From Desulfovibrio sp. JC022 (GTDB taxonomy: Bacteria > Desulfobacterota > Desulfovibrionia > Desulfovibrionales > Desulfovibrionaceae), in contig NZ_VOPZ01000002.1 of the NCBI RefSeq assembly GCF_010470665.1, forward strand, positions 366,553 through 430,552: a stretch of DNA of 64,000 bases, given 5' to 3'. The notes under the pieces are model-generated. The model made no database searches. It saw nothing but the letters and a program-made list of their open reading frames with translations, and had not been told where the DNA came from. Each line of letters begins with the position of its first letter. The first letter of the stretch is position 1. Below are positions 1 to 7,808 of the stretch, one piece after another. The translations under genes and the position numbers were made by a program.

Positions 1-36
1 AGGCATGTTCAAGCGGCAAAACCGCAAAAATATGAG

Positions 37-267
37 CTAGTTGCCCTTAACTTTACTTGCTGCGTCGAAGCTACCGAACTTCTTCTTGAAGCGATCGATA
101 CGACCAGCGGTATCAACGAAGCGCTGCTTACCAGTGTAGAACGGGTGGCAGTTGGAACAAATTTCAGTGCTCACTTCTTCGCCGATAGTAGAGTACAGTT
201 CAGACTCATAACCGCAGTGACAACGAACAGTTGCCTTATGAAGCTTAGGATGGATATCTTTTTTCAT
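37..267 (-). CDS. rpmE: 50S ribosomal protein L31 (zinc-binding type)
   Basis: L31 is a small protein of the large ribosomal subunit that contacts the 30S subunit. The 76-residue product has the normal length and fold signature. Cys16, Cys18, Cys37 and Cys40 form the zinc site of the C+ type, which marks the zinc-replete paralogue. The ATG follows a GGAG six bases upstream. The gene lies downstream of dsrC on the same strand but is separated from it by a strong terminator and has a promoter-like sequence of its own, so it is probably transcribed alone. The identification is very secure. Confidence 0.97.
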   Translation of the reverse strand: MKKDIHPKLHKATVRCHCGYESELYSTIGEEVSTEICSNCHPFYTGKQRFVDTAGRIDRFKKKFGSFDAASKVKGN

Positions 268-370
268 GACTTTCTCCTGTCTTTGTTAACCGTGAAAACA
301 AGGCCGAATACACCTGCACATAATAATACGCAAGCTTTATTTGCCCAGTTCCGCAATTTTTGGTGCAATA

Positions 371-399
371 AGTTAACAGGCCCGCATGACATACGTCAA
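371..399 (-). promoter_or_regulatory. probable sigma70-type promoter of rpmE
   Basis: On the minus strand a TTGACG -35 box (394-399) is followed after exactly 17 bases by TTAACT (371-376). The -35 is five of six to consensus and the -10 is weak. It lies after the dsrC terminator and before rpmE, which is where a promoter is needed. This is inference from sequence only. Confidence 0.4.
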
Positions 400-529
400 G
401 CGGCCGGGGATGAGCAGACAACCAGATGCCTACTGACGATTCAGCTATCAAGCCGGGGCAGTATGTCCCTCCCCCCAACTTCTCTCAATAACCGGACCGT
501 CACCAGTCATCGGCCTGTCAAATTTGAAT

Positions 530-558
530 AAAAAAGGCGGGATCGCGAGGATCCCGCC
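530..558 (-). terminator. rho-independent terminator of dsrC
   Basis: A perfect nine-pair stem (536-544 with 550-558, mainly G+C) with a five-base loop is followed on the minus strand by a run of U residues (530-535). It starts 26 bases after the dsrC stop codon. Confidence 0.9.
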
Positions 559-583
559 CAAATATTCTGAAAGCTGTCTGGAA

Positions 584-901
584 CTAAACGCAGCCAGTAG
601 GCTTAGGCAGACCAGCCATCTTACAAGCTCCCTTACCGGGACCGGAGGGGAACAGTTCGTAGATGTGCTTCAGTTTGAAACCAGTTACTTTAGAGAGGAT
701 ACGCACCATGGGAGCGATACCGTTCTTTTTGTAGTAGTCCTGCAGGAAGTCGATAACTTTCTGGTGTTCTTCGTTGAGTTCTTTGATACCTTCGCCTTCT
801 TTGCAGAAGTCAACCCACTCAGGGCACCAGTCTTCAAACTTCAGGAGGAAACCGTCTTCATCAACGTCAAAGCTCTTGCCCATGAATTCTACGATAGCCA
901 T
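584..901 (-). CDS. dsrC: DsrC, sulfur carrier of dissimilatory sulfite reduction
   Basis: DsrC is the small protein substrate of dissimilatory sulfite reductase. Sulfur is carried as a trisulfide between two cysteines on its flexible C-terminal arm and then reduced by the membrane DsrMKJOP complex. The 105-residue product has both: Cys93 and the penultimate Cys104, ten residues apart, which separates true DsrC from TusE-like proteins with only the last cysteine. It has a strong terminator and a likely own promoter, as expected for a highly expressed gene. The adjoining upstream genes on the same strand encode a YcaO protein and a methyltransferase. Its presence strongly supports a sulfate- or sulfite-respiring organism. 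Confidence 0.97.
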   Translation of the reverse strand: MAIVEFMGKSFDVDEDGFLLKFEDWCPEWVDFCKEGEGIKELNEEHQKVIDFLQDYYKKNGIAPMVRILSKVTGFKLKHIYELFPSGPGKGACKMAGLPKPTGCV

Positions 902-1036
902 AATAATACTCCTAGGAATATTTACATTTATTACTTTAGGTCCAACCTAAGCTGAACCAGCCATATCCAAAAACAGCGATCCGCTGTTTCACGACTATTT
1001 TTCAGCGCAAAATCTCTATACGTTTTTGCTCAAAAT

Positions 1037-1066
1037 GAAATAAGCCTTTAACCCGGTTCTTGTCAA
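1037..1066 (-). promoter_or_regulatory. possible promoter of dsrC
   Basis: A perfect TTGACA (1061-1066, minus strand) lies in the 199-base gap between the YcaO gene and dsrC. The best -10 candidates (TATTTC at 1037-1042 after 18 bases, or TTATTT after 17) are poor matches. A leader of roughly 130 bases would result. Confidence 0.35.
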
Positions 1067-1100
1067 TGAAGTTCTGGATAGAACCATATAAAATGACAAT

Positions 1101-2828
1101 TTATTTATCGAGTAATTCCTGAAGATGCGGCAGGGCATATTCAAGGGAGGGATCAAGCTCCAACGCGGTAGTCAGATATTCAATGGCTTCATCATCTTCA
1201 CCCATAAATTTATGACACAAACCGAGATTTGCAAGATCGGAAGCAGATCCGCTATCCAGCGCAAGTGCTCCCTTAAAATCAACAGCAGCGAGAGCGTAAT
1301 CTTTGGCCTTGAATTTAGCCACACCGCGCAGGTTGAAATATTCTTTGGCCTCATCATCAAGCTCAATGGCCCGGTCAAGATAAGGAATTGTTTCCGGCCA
1401 ACGCTCCTCAAGTGAAAGAGCGTAAGCGGTGTAGAACGCAGATAAAGCCTTCTCTTCATCAGCTGGCTGCATCTCTACAGCAACACTGAACATATCCACA
1501 GCGCGGGAAGTATCACCGCCACGCAGAGCCAGCATACCTTCAAAGAAGGGAATAAAGTACGGCTCATCGTAAATATCACCGATCACATCCAGCCCGTCCC
1601 CGGCTATATCAAGAGCTACTTTCTCTGAAAGAATACGGCCCACAAAAAGACCGAGACTGGCGTGCGGAGTGCGTTCACGAAACTGAAAACCAGGCACGAA
1701 ATTGTAGTTTGCAGACACCCCCAGTTCAGGATGAGTGGTAGCCACAGTGTACAGGGTGTAGCCTTTTTCTTCCAATTGCGCAGCGAACTTCTTCAGCTCG
1801 TCATAAATATCATCACTCTCAACAGACGGCAGAGAATTCATCTTCACGCACTGCCCTGCTCCCAGCCAGCCGGTCTGTTCAATCTCGGTAAACTTGGGCA
1901 GCCCTGATGCTTCGTACACACGTCCAGTTTCAAAATCCCCGGCCAACTGCGCGACTTCAGTAAAAGCACGGATAGCGGCCTTGCACGGAGAAGCGGAAGT
2001 CCCGGCGGTAAAAACAATCTCACTCATACCCGGAAAGCTAGAAGGGTCCCACGCGGTAACCGCAACAGTAGGCAGAGGCATGCCAAACGAAAAATCGTTG
2101 ATGATGTATTTGATTTCATTGTCATCAAAGCACTTGCAAAGCTTAGAAAGAACCTCGTCTTCACAGGAAGCAGGATCAATAACCGGAACTTCAGGCCGTT
2201 CGCGGTCAATTACTGCGCAGACATGCCTTTCAACCAGCTCGCTTGCCCCCTGAAGCACAGACTCTTCAGGAGTATTTCCCGCAGAAGAACCGTTAAACTC
2301 GTTAAGAATCTTAAACCAGTCCAGCGGAACATACTCTTCTTCCCCGGTATGGACGTTCAGTGCGGGATAAAAATGCCAGCGCACCAAGTCGAGAATAACC
2401 CTGGCCTTGCCGGGGTCCATCTCCTCACCTACGGATTGCAGGATCTTCTCAATAGAAATAACCTTTCCGGGCCAGAGATCCTCTGCTTCACTATAAGTAG
2501 CGAGAGTAAAATTATCAGGCTTGGACCAAAAACTGAAAAAACTGAACCGCTCCACCAATTCCATCAGCGCGGAAGCTTCGGCCTGCGCAACGGATGCGCC
2601 CTTCCCCATCTGCTTGCGGGTGGGCATCACTTCGCGGGCTTCGTCGCCGCACTCACTGATAAAAACAGGAATTCCGAGGCGTCCGGTATCAATCTTACGG
2701 GTACACTTGAGGACACCGTTGCACTTTTCGTCCAGCAGCGCCTTAACCCGTGAGACTGTCTCCTCCGGGGTGACCGCCTTATCCTGATCTTTGGAATAAA
2801 CTTTGGGACATGATTTAAGTTCCAGCAT
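1101..2828 (-). CDS. YcaO-domain protein with C-terminal TPR repeats
   Basis: YcaO proteins use ATP to activate backbone amides (azoline or thioamide formation), and E. coli YcaO assists beta-methylthiolation of ribosomal protein S12. The 575-residue product has a YcaO domain over about residues 1-400. Two Glu/Arg ATP-Mg signature segments are present: one around residue 75-95 (GKGASVAQAEASALMELVER) and one near residue 190 (PEESVLQGASELVER). About 160 residues of TPR-like helices follow. The ATG overlaps the stop codon of the methyltransferase upstream by one base, so the two are co-translated. dsrC follows 200 bases downstream on the same strand. There is no TfuA gene or precursor peptide nearby, so an azoline peptide product is not supported. 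The substrate is unknown; S12 or a DsrC/TusE-linked sulfur pathway is possible. Confidence 0.85.
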   Translation of the reverse strand: MLELKSCPKVYSKDQDKAVTPEETVSRVKALLDEKCNGVLKCTRKIDTGRLGIPVFISECGDEAREVMPTRKQMGKGASVAQAEASALMELVERFSFFSFWSKPDNFTLATYSEAEDLWPGKVISIEKILQSVGEEMDPGKARVILDLVRWHFYPALNVHTGEEEYVPLDWFKILNEFNGSSAGNTPEESVLQGASELVERHVCAVIDRERPEVPVIDPASCEDEVLSKLCKCFDDNEIKYIINDFSFGMPLPTVAVTAWDPSSFPGMSEIVFTAGTSASPCKAAIRAFTEVAQLAGDFETGRVYEASGLPKFTEIEQTGWLGAGQCVKMNSLPSVESDDIYDELKKFAAQLEEKGYTLYTVATTHPELGVSANYNFVPGFQFRERTPHASLGLFVGRILSEKVALDIAGDGLDVIGDIYDEPYFIPFFEGMLALRGGDTSRAVDMFSVAVEMQPADEEKALSAFYTAYALSLEERWPETIPYLDRAIELDDEAKEYFNLRGVAKFKAKDYALAAVDFKGALALDSGSASDLANLGLCHKFMGEDDEAIEYLTTALELDPSLEYALPHLQELLDK

Positions 2829-3547
2829 TACTTCACTCCCATCCTGACCAGAGAAACAATAGACTTGCCTTCCCCTGCATTTCCGGCAAAAGGAACTTCC
2901 TGTCTCATCAGACGATAGCTCTCCTTAGTCTGCTCAAAAAATTTCTTTCCGCCACGCTTCTTATCCATAGCCAGCAGCACTTCGGAATCCTTGGCTTCAA
3001 CCAAATGCCTGCCTATGAATCCGGGCAGAGACTGCGCCACATCGTCGCGATGCAGAATCTCGCACCCTAAAATATAGTTGAACTTTTCTTCCAGATCGGT
3101 CTCAGCAAAATCAACTTTGTGCATGCTGATTTTTTCATCAAGCTTATTGCGTGAAGCATTCAAGCGAGCAAAAAGCAGCGCGTCATCATCAGTATCAGCA
3201 AGCACAACCTCATAACCGCGGCTGGCAGCGATCATGCCGCAAAGTCCGCCATCAGTACCTACTTCAAGAAACTTTGCACCTTCTGCCGCCTTGAACTTAA
3301 GAGCGTAAAACCCCAGCACAAGAGAGGAAGGCCAAATCTTAGCCCAAAGAGGCAGATCAATTTTCTTACCGCCCCTGGCTTTGTTCACGAGCTTATCAAG
3401 ATATGCAGGCATATCTGCAATCTGGGCCAGTTCAAAAATCTGATCGCCCACCTTAACTTCTTCAAACTTGATCGCACCGAACTTGTTCCGGGCCGCAGCA
3501 AGCAGCTCGTCAAAAGTCGCAGTGGGCTGTAACGCTATATTTTTCAA
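2828..3547 (-). CDS. class I SAM-dependent methyltransferase
   Basis: The 239-residue product has a Rossmann methyltransferase core. The glycine-rich motif I (FLEVGTDGGLCG) lies near residue 95-105, an acidic motif II (VLADTDDDALLFA) follows, and a post-motif (ILGCEILHRDD) sits near residue 160. The N-terminal region (LPLWAKIWPSS) resembles the METTL21/small-protein methyltransferase group, which methylates lysines in proteins, so a protein substrate is a reasonable guess. The start is TTG, five bases after a strong AGGAGG. The gene overlaps the YcaO gene, so the pair should act together. The substrate cannot be told from the sequence. Confidence 0.75.
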   Translation of the reverse strand: MKNIALQPTATFDELLAAARNKFGAIKFEEVKVGDQIFELAQIADMPAYLDKLVNKARGGKKIDLPLWAKIWPSSLVLGFYALKFKAAEGAKFLEVGTDGGLCGMIAASRGYEVVLADTDDDALLFARLNASRNKLDEKISMHKVDFAETDLEEKFNYILGCEILHRDDVAQSLPGFIGRHLVEAKDSEVLLAMDKKRGGKKFFEQTKESYRLMRQEVPFAGNAGEGKSIVSLVRMGVK

Positions 3548-3691
3548 GGAAACCTCCTGAAGGAATATTCGAAATTCATTTCACCTGTCCAAACAGGTAA
3601 AACCATACTTCAATGAAGTGGATTTAGTTCCGTAGAGCAAGATGAGTAATCATTAACATGCGGGTGGTCAACATCCGTCATAAAACGCACC

Positions 3692-3723
3692 AAAAAAAAG
3701 GGTCGATCATTTCTGATCGACCC
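3692..3723 (-). terminator. terminator of the Gly/Cys tRNA operon
   Basis: A perfect ten-pair stem (3700-3709 with 3714-3723) with a four-base loop is followed on the minus strand by eight U residues. It lies ten bases past the last tRNA. Confidence 0.92.
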
Positions 3724-3732
3724 TAAAAATTC

Positions 3733-3807
3733 TGGAGCGGGAAACGAGATTTGAACTCGCGACTCCAACCTTGGCAAGGTTGTACTCTACCACTGAGTTA
3801 TTCCCGC
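3733..3807 (-). tRNA. tRNA-Gly (GCC), copy 1
   Basis: The 75-base cloverleaf includes an encoded CCA end. The acceptor is GCGGGAA paired with TTCCCGC, the anticodon loop carries GCC, and the T loop is TTCAAAT. All five Gly copies in this operon are identical over their whole length. This is the last gene of the operon. Confidence 0.97.
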
Positions 3808-3810
3808 TAA

Positions 3811-3885
<75 letters not shown>

Positions 3886-3899
3886 TGAAATTTTTTTTT

Positions 3900-3974
3900 T
3901 GGAGCGGGAAACGAGATTTGAACTCGCGACTCCAACCTTGGCAAGGTTGTACTCTACCACTGAGTTATTCCCGC
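3900..3974 (-). tRNA. tRNA-Gly (GCC), copy 2
   Basis: Identical in sequence to the other four Gly-GCC genes of this operon, with encoded CCA. It is separated from Cys copy 1 by a 14-base spacer rich in A on the transcribed strand. Confidence 0.97.
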
Positions 3975-4033
3975 TCAATATCCGTACTACGGAAAGAAAA
4001 CGGCCTCCCTGAATTAGGAAGGCCTGAAAAATC

Positions 4034-4108
4034 TGGAGCGGGAAACGAGATTTGAACTCGCGACTCCAACCTTGGCAAGGTTGTACTCTACCACTGAGTT
4101 ATTCCCGC
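4034..4108 (-). tRNA. tRNA-Gly (GCC), copy 3
   Basis: Identical to the other Gly-GCC copies, with encoded CCA. The 59-base spacer to copy 2 contains a short imperfect hairpin (ggcctccc / ggaaggcct) that may help processing. Confidence 0.97.
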
Positions 4109-4172
4109 TCGGGAGTTCTCCTTCAAGTGGTGTGAAGGAAGGACTGCCACAGGGGGCAGCCCGAAAATATAG

Positions 4173-4247
4173 TGGAGCGGGAAACGAGATTTGAACTCGC
4201 GACTCCAACCTTGGCAAGGTTGTACTCTACCACTGAGTTATTCCCGC
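4173..4247 (-). tRNA. tRNA-Gly (GCC), copy 4
   Basis: Identical to the other Gly-GCC copies, with encoded CCA. The 64-base spacer to copy 3 contains short inverted repeats (ccttc/gaagg and gctgccccc-like arms). Confidence 0.97.
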
Positions 4248-4250
4248 TCA

Positions 4251-4325
<75 letters not shown>

Positions 4326-4337
4326 TGAAATTTTCTT

Positions 4338-4412
4338 TGGAGCGGGAAACGAGATTTGAACTCGCGACTCCAACCTTGGCAAGGTTGTACTCTACCACTG
4401 AGTTATTCCCGC
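4338..4412 (-). tRNA. tRNA-Gly (GCC), copy 5
   Basis: First gene of the operon and identical to the other Gly copies. Its 5' end lies 17 bases after the predicted -10 box. Confidence 0.97.
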
Positions 4413-4778
4413 TCACAAAAGCGAAGCAGTTTTTAACTTGCAGCCAAAAAACTGTCAACACTTTTTTTAAATTCATTATCTTTCTTGCGTTGCTCTCCGG
4501 GGTGAGTGCCGGAGATAAATTAATCAATTATCCAGCCACCTTTAAGCTTGAGAAGTAACGCAATTTATTTTCAAAGAACGACTCGTGCGTCGTTGGGAAT
4601 GTGTTTAGGGCAGCTGTTTTTTTTTGTCAACCGTTTTAATTTTTTATTTTTTTATTTTTTTTTATCATGCCCTTTACTTCCATACCAACTTTAGGCTAAT
4701 ACCATTCATCTTAAAATATTGTTAGAGTTGGTTTGGTAAATTCGTAACCCCACCTCACTAAAAAGAGAGGTTATCAAT
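4413..4778. other. intergenic region between tRNA operon and dksA
   Basis: This 366-base gap holds the tRNA promoter at its left end and a very AT-rich stretch (about 4620-4670, long T runs) in the middle. The dksA leader is at the right, with an AGAGAGG ribosome binding site ending eight bases before the ATG. I see no gene in it. The dksA promoter must be here, but I could not assign boxes with confidence. Confidence 0.5.
4430..4458 (-). promoter_or_regulatory. promoter of the Gly/Cys tRNA operon
   Basis: A perfect TTGACA (4453-4458, minus strand) is followed after 17 bases by TAAAAA (4430-4435, four of six to consensus). The expected start point is about ten bases before the first tRNA, typical for stable RNA genes. 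Confidence 0.7.
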
Positions 4779-5141
4779 ATGGAACAGAAAGATATTGAAT
4801 ACTTCCGCGAAACCCTGAACAAGATGCTTGATGACATCCTTCAGAAGGGTCAGGAAACCATCGAAGACATGACAGAATCCGGGGAAACTTATGCTGACCC
4901 CGCAGACCGAGCAACCGCCGAGTCCGACCGAGCATTCACTCTCAGACTCAGGGACAGGGAGCGCAAACTTATTAAAAAAATCCAGAAGGCCATTCAGCGT
5001 ATTGATGATGGAGATTTCGGTATCTGCCACGCCTGTGGTGACGACATCTCCGTTCCAAGGCTCAAGGCCCGCCCGGTAACAACTCTCTGCATTGCCTGTA
5101 AGAGCAAGCAGGAGGAAGAAGAACAGAACCGTGGGGATTAA
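4779..5141 (+). CDS. dksA: DksA, RNA polymerase-binding transcription factor
   Basis: DksA binds the secondary channel of RNA polymerase and, with ppGpp, represses stable RNA promoters and activates biosynthetic ones. The 120-residue product has the coiled-coil tip motif with Asp40, Asp43 and Ala45 (DPADRA). It also has a four-cysteine zinc finger (Cys83, Cys86, Cys104, Cys107). It is shorter than E. coli DksA (151) only at the N terminus. It stands next to the stable-RNA operon, divergently, and 16 bases before an NFACT gene with which it may be co-transcribed. Confidence 0.93.
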   Translation: MEQKDIEYFRETLNKMLDDILQKGQETIEDMTESGETYADPADRATAESDRAFTLRLRDRERKLIKKIQKAIQRIDDGDFGICHACGDDISVPRLKARPVTTLCIACKSKQEEEEQNRGD

Positions 5142-5157
5142 GCCCGGATCAATCTAA

Positions 5158-6669
5158 ATGGACGCACACTTCTTTCGTGCCCTGACCGGCGAACTTGAGG
5201 AAAATCTCAAGGGCCGCAGGGTGGAAAAAATATTTGCCCCCGCTGAGGGAGTGTGGACTTTCGCACTCCAATCAAAGGGAGGTAAGGAATATCTTCTATT
5301 CAGGCCCGCCAAATCGGTGGGCCTGCTCTTTCTTTCAAGGGTAAAACCGGTCAATCCCCCCAGTCCCCCGTCACAGGTCATGTGGCTGCGCAAACGGCTG
5401 GCCGGACGCAGACTTTTTGAAGCCCATCACGACTGGATCAACCTGCGGATCGCCTTTACCCTTTCCCCATGGAAACAACGCGACAAATACCGCTACCTGC
5501 TGCTGGACATGAAAAAGGGAGTTTCCCTCATCCATGACCTGCCGGAGGGATTCCCCGCGCCTGTGACATGGCCTTCATACGAAGAGGCCCGTTCGGATGA
5601 TGAAGTCTGGCGAAACTTCCCGCAGATATCCCCTCCCCTGCGCAAGACCCTGAGCGGTCTTCCTGAAGAAAAAGGACGCAACCTGCTCAACAGGCTTGAA
5701 GACGGGATTACCGATCATTTCTATATCTCGGAAAAAAAGGGCGAACTAACTGCCCCGCGTGTCTGGTCAAACCCCAAGGGGGAAGAACAAGCCTACGATT
5801 CAGCCATTGAGGCCTCATCCATTTACGGGGAGAAAATACTTTTCCCGGTCATGGAACGTATGGAAAATGCCGAACAACGTAGCACCCTCAAAAGCGGAAA
5901 AAAGAAATTCAAAAAGATTTTCAAGCGCATTGAACAGGAAGAGGAGCGGTTACGCTCTATGCAGGCCCGCAAAATTGAGGCCGAAGCCCTGCAAGCGGAA
6001 ATGTACCGCTTAAAGGATTTGCGCGAACTGGACAGGGTCACGGTCAACCATCCCGAGCATGGAGAGATGGAAGTTGAGCTTGATCCGCTACTAACTCCCG
6101 CTGAGAACATGGAAAAAATATTCCGTTTCGCAGCCAAGGCCCAGCGCGGATTCAAACACATGGAACGGCGCAAACAGGAAGTGGAAGCGGAGCATGAGCT
6201 GTTCCTGAAGGCCAACCTCATGCCCTCCACGGATAAAGGCCGGAAAAAGAAAAACATCGAGATACCCAAAAAGTACAAAAGTATAGCGGCCTCGCTATTC
6301 ATCTCATCCGACGGTTTTCTCATGATCCGGGGTAAGAACAGCAAGGCAAATCATGAAATTCTGAGCAAAGTATCTTCGGTTTTTGATTACTGGTTCCACG
6401 TGCAGGGAGGTCCCGGTTCTCACGTTATACTCAAGCGCGATCATCCCGGTCAGGAAGTACCAGAACAAACCTTGCGCGAAGCTGCCATACTGGCAGCCCT
6501 TAAAAGCTATCGTACTAATGATTCCAAAGCGGACGTGATGTGCGCGCTGGTCAAAGATGTGCGCAAGGTCAAAGGCTGGGCGCATGGGCAGGTAGCTGTA
6601 GACAGCGTACTACAGAACCTGCACGTTGATATTGATCAGTCGCTAGAAGAAAAACTGGCTAAGAAATAA
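5158..6669 (+). CDS. NFACT-family protein (RqcH/FbpA-like)
   Basis: NFACT proteins (RqcH in bacteria, Rqc2/NEMF in eukaryotes) bind obstructed 50S subunits and add C-terminal alanine tails to stalled chains. Here the 503-residue product has an NFACT-N-like start (MDAHFFRALTGELEENLKGR) and a lysine-rich coiled-coil middle (about 235-390). A C-terminal NFACT-R domain starts near residue 383 (RGKNSKANHEILSK, then YWFHVQGGPGSHVILK). It is a little shorter than Firmicutes RqcH (about 570). Whether it retains tailing activity or is a divergent relative cannot be told. It lies just after dksA, on the same strand. Confidence 0.85.
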   Translation: MDAHFFRALTGELEENLKGRRVEKIFAPAEGVWTFALQSKGGKEYLLFRPAKSVGLLFLSRVKPVNPPSPPSQVMWLRKRLAGRRLFEAHHDWINLRIAFTLSPWKQRDKYRYLLLDMKKGVSLIHDLPEGFPAPVTWPSYEEARSDDEVWRNFPQISPPLRKTLSGLPEEKGRNLLNRLEDGITDHFYISEKKGELTAPRVWSNPKGEEQAYDSAIEASSIYGEKILFPVMERMENAEQRSTLKSGKKKFKKIFKRIEQEEERLRSMQARKIEAEALQAEMYRLKDLRELDRVTVNHPEHGEMEVELDPLLTPAENMEKIFRFAAKAQRGFKHMERRKQEVEAEHELFLKANLMPSTDKGRKKKNIEIPKKYKSIAASLFISSDGFLMIRGKNSKANHEILSKVSSVFDYWFHVQGGPGSHVILKRDHPGQEVPEQTLREAAILAALKSYRTNDSKADVMCALVKDVRKVKGWAHGQVAVDSVLQNLHVDIDQSLEEKLAKK

Positions 6670-6678
6670 TTTTAAAAA

Positions 6679-7668
6679 TTAAGCCGTCCGTGAAATTCCT
6701 TCCAGCATGGACAGGACTGTGTTCTGTTCCTGCTGAAAACGATTGGCTACACTTTTCTGTACCCGCTCTGTAGAAGATGAGAACTGTCCTTTTCTTTCGC
6801 CGTAGATTTCCTTAACCAGATCAGATGGAAAACCTTTGCTTTCGGCATTAGAAGCCAGTTTGTCGATGGCTTTGGCAATCAAGCGGGAGGCTCCGGTGGG
6901 CCCGTGTTGAACCGAAGTGGACCAAAGAACCTCACGAACAGGAGCAGGCAGGGTATTCATATCGACCCCGGTCTTTTCAAGAATCATTTTAGCGGCGGGA
7001 TCGTAGTGACTGCCTTGAATAAAATCATGCTGTAACTTCTCAAACCCTTTGGGATCAGCATCAGCAAGCTGCTTCCAGAGGTCAGGCATGGAGCCGGTTT
7101 TTGCCCCGGTATCAGCCGGTCCGGCACCGAGTAACTTGTTGGCAATCTCCGGGGCCTTGTCCTTCAAAAATTGGATAAACTTATCCATGGTCCCGGTCTT
7201 GGATGCTATCTGGTACTTGCCGTAGGATGTACCCCCCACACGGTCATAACCGATGGCGGAAACACCCTTGGAACCGGACTCGAATTTAGCGGAGAGATCA
7301 CCGGAAACAACAGGAATGTCCATTTTTTTGACAGAAATATTATCCGCTGCGGCAGCCTTGGCACGATATGAATTCAAAGCTTGAATGTTCTGCATACCAG
7401 CCCCGCCCTGCAATCCTTTTACGGAATTAAGCGCGGTAAGGGCTTCCAGCATAAGCACATCGTTCATGACGCCCATGTCCATGCTGTTGGGCGAAAGCTG
7501 ATTCTCGGAGCCGCCGGAGAACAGCTTATTGGCCATCATAAGTTCCATATCAAAGGCACCGGCCTTCCCTTTCATGGCGGTAAGGTCAGGAGAGGAATTA
7601 CCGGCTGTCCCGGAAACATTCCCCAGCATCTTCATCATTGCGGCAATATCATTGGTCACATTATTCAT
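6679..7668 (-). CDS. putative peptidoglycan hydrolase with VgrG3-like C-terminal domain
   Basis: The 329-residue product has no signal peptide. Residues 1-110 are Met/Ala/Gly/Asn-rich and resemble a flexible or rod-associated segment. Residues about 120-329 match the lysozyme-like domain found at the C terminus of the V. cholerae VgrG3 effector: a conserved FESG (Glu130, likely catalytic), then IGYDRVGGTSYGKYQIASKTGTMD. Here it is a stand-alone protein with no type VI genes nearby. It may serve flagellar or cell-envelope assembly, as FlgJ-type hydrolases do; that is inference. It is convergent with the NFACT gene, only nine bases apart. Confidence 0.6.
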   Translation of the reverse strand: MNNVTNDIAAMMKMLGNVSGTAGNSSPDLTAMKGKAGAFDMELMMANKLFSGGSENQLSPNSMDMGVMNDVLMLEALTALNSVKGLQGGAGMQNIQALNSYRAKAAAADNISVKKMDIPVVSGDLSAKFESGSKGVSAIGYDRVGGTSYGKYQIASKTGTMDKFIQFLKDKAPEIANKLLGAGPADTGAKTGSMPDLWKQLADADPKGFEKLQHDFIQGSHYDPAAKMILEKTGVDMNTLPAPVREVLWSTSVQHGPTGASRLIAKAIDKLASNAESKGFPSDLVKEIYGERKGQFSSSTERVQKSVANRFQQEQNTVLSMLEGISRTA

Positions 7669-7749
7669 GGCTTCCCTCTGTCAAAAAAAGTATCTTTTTC
7701 AACAGATACTGCAGCAAGTATACCAACTCATAAATCGACCCGAAAAATT

Positions 7750-7787
7750 AAAAAAAGGCCCTTCCGGAAAACATCGGAAGGACCTTT
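7750..7787 (-). terminator. terminator after the TPR/zinc-knuckle gene
   Basis: A 13-pair stem with one C-A mismatch (about 7754-7766 with 7774-7786) is followed on the minus strand by a run of U residues. It lies between the TPR gene and the hydrolase gene and separates their transcripts. Confidence 0.85.
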
Positions 7788-7808
7788 AATTACAACAAAA
7801 CTGACGAA

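Larger units (their letters stand above)
268..583. other. intergenic region between rpmE and dsrC
   Basis: This 316-base gap holds the dsrC terminator near its right end and a probable rpmE promoter. I see no credible coding sequence on either strand; the open frames present have no ribosome binding site and no recognisable product. An untranslated leader of about 100 bases for rpmE would be implied by the promoter position, long enough for leader-based control, but I see no clear structure there. Confidence 0.5.

Noticed and set aside
1-36. Short GCGG/CCGC hairpin after rpmE
   Set aside because: Only four pairs and no U run; too weak to call a terminator at the window edge.
1101-3547. Thiazole/oxazole-modified peptide cluster around the first YcaO
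   Set aside because: No precursor peptide, dehydrogenase, E1-like partner or TfuA gene is present, and the YcaO lacks the C-terminal proline motif.
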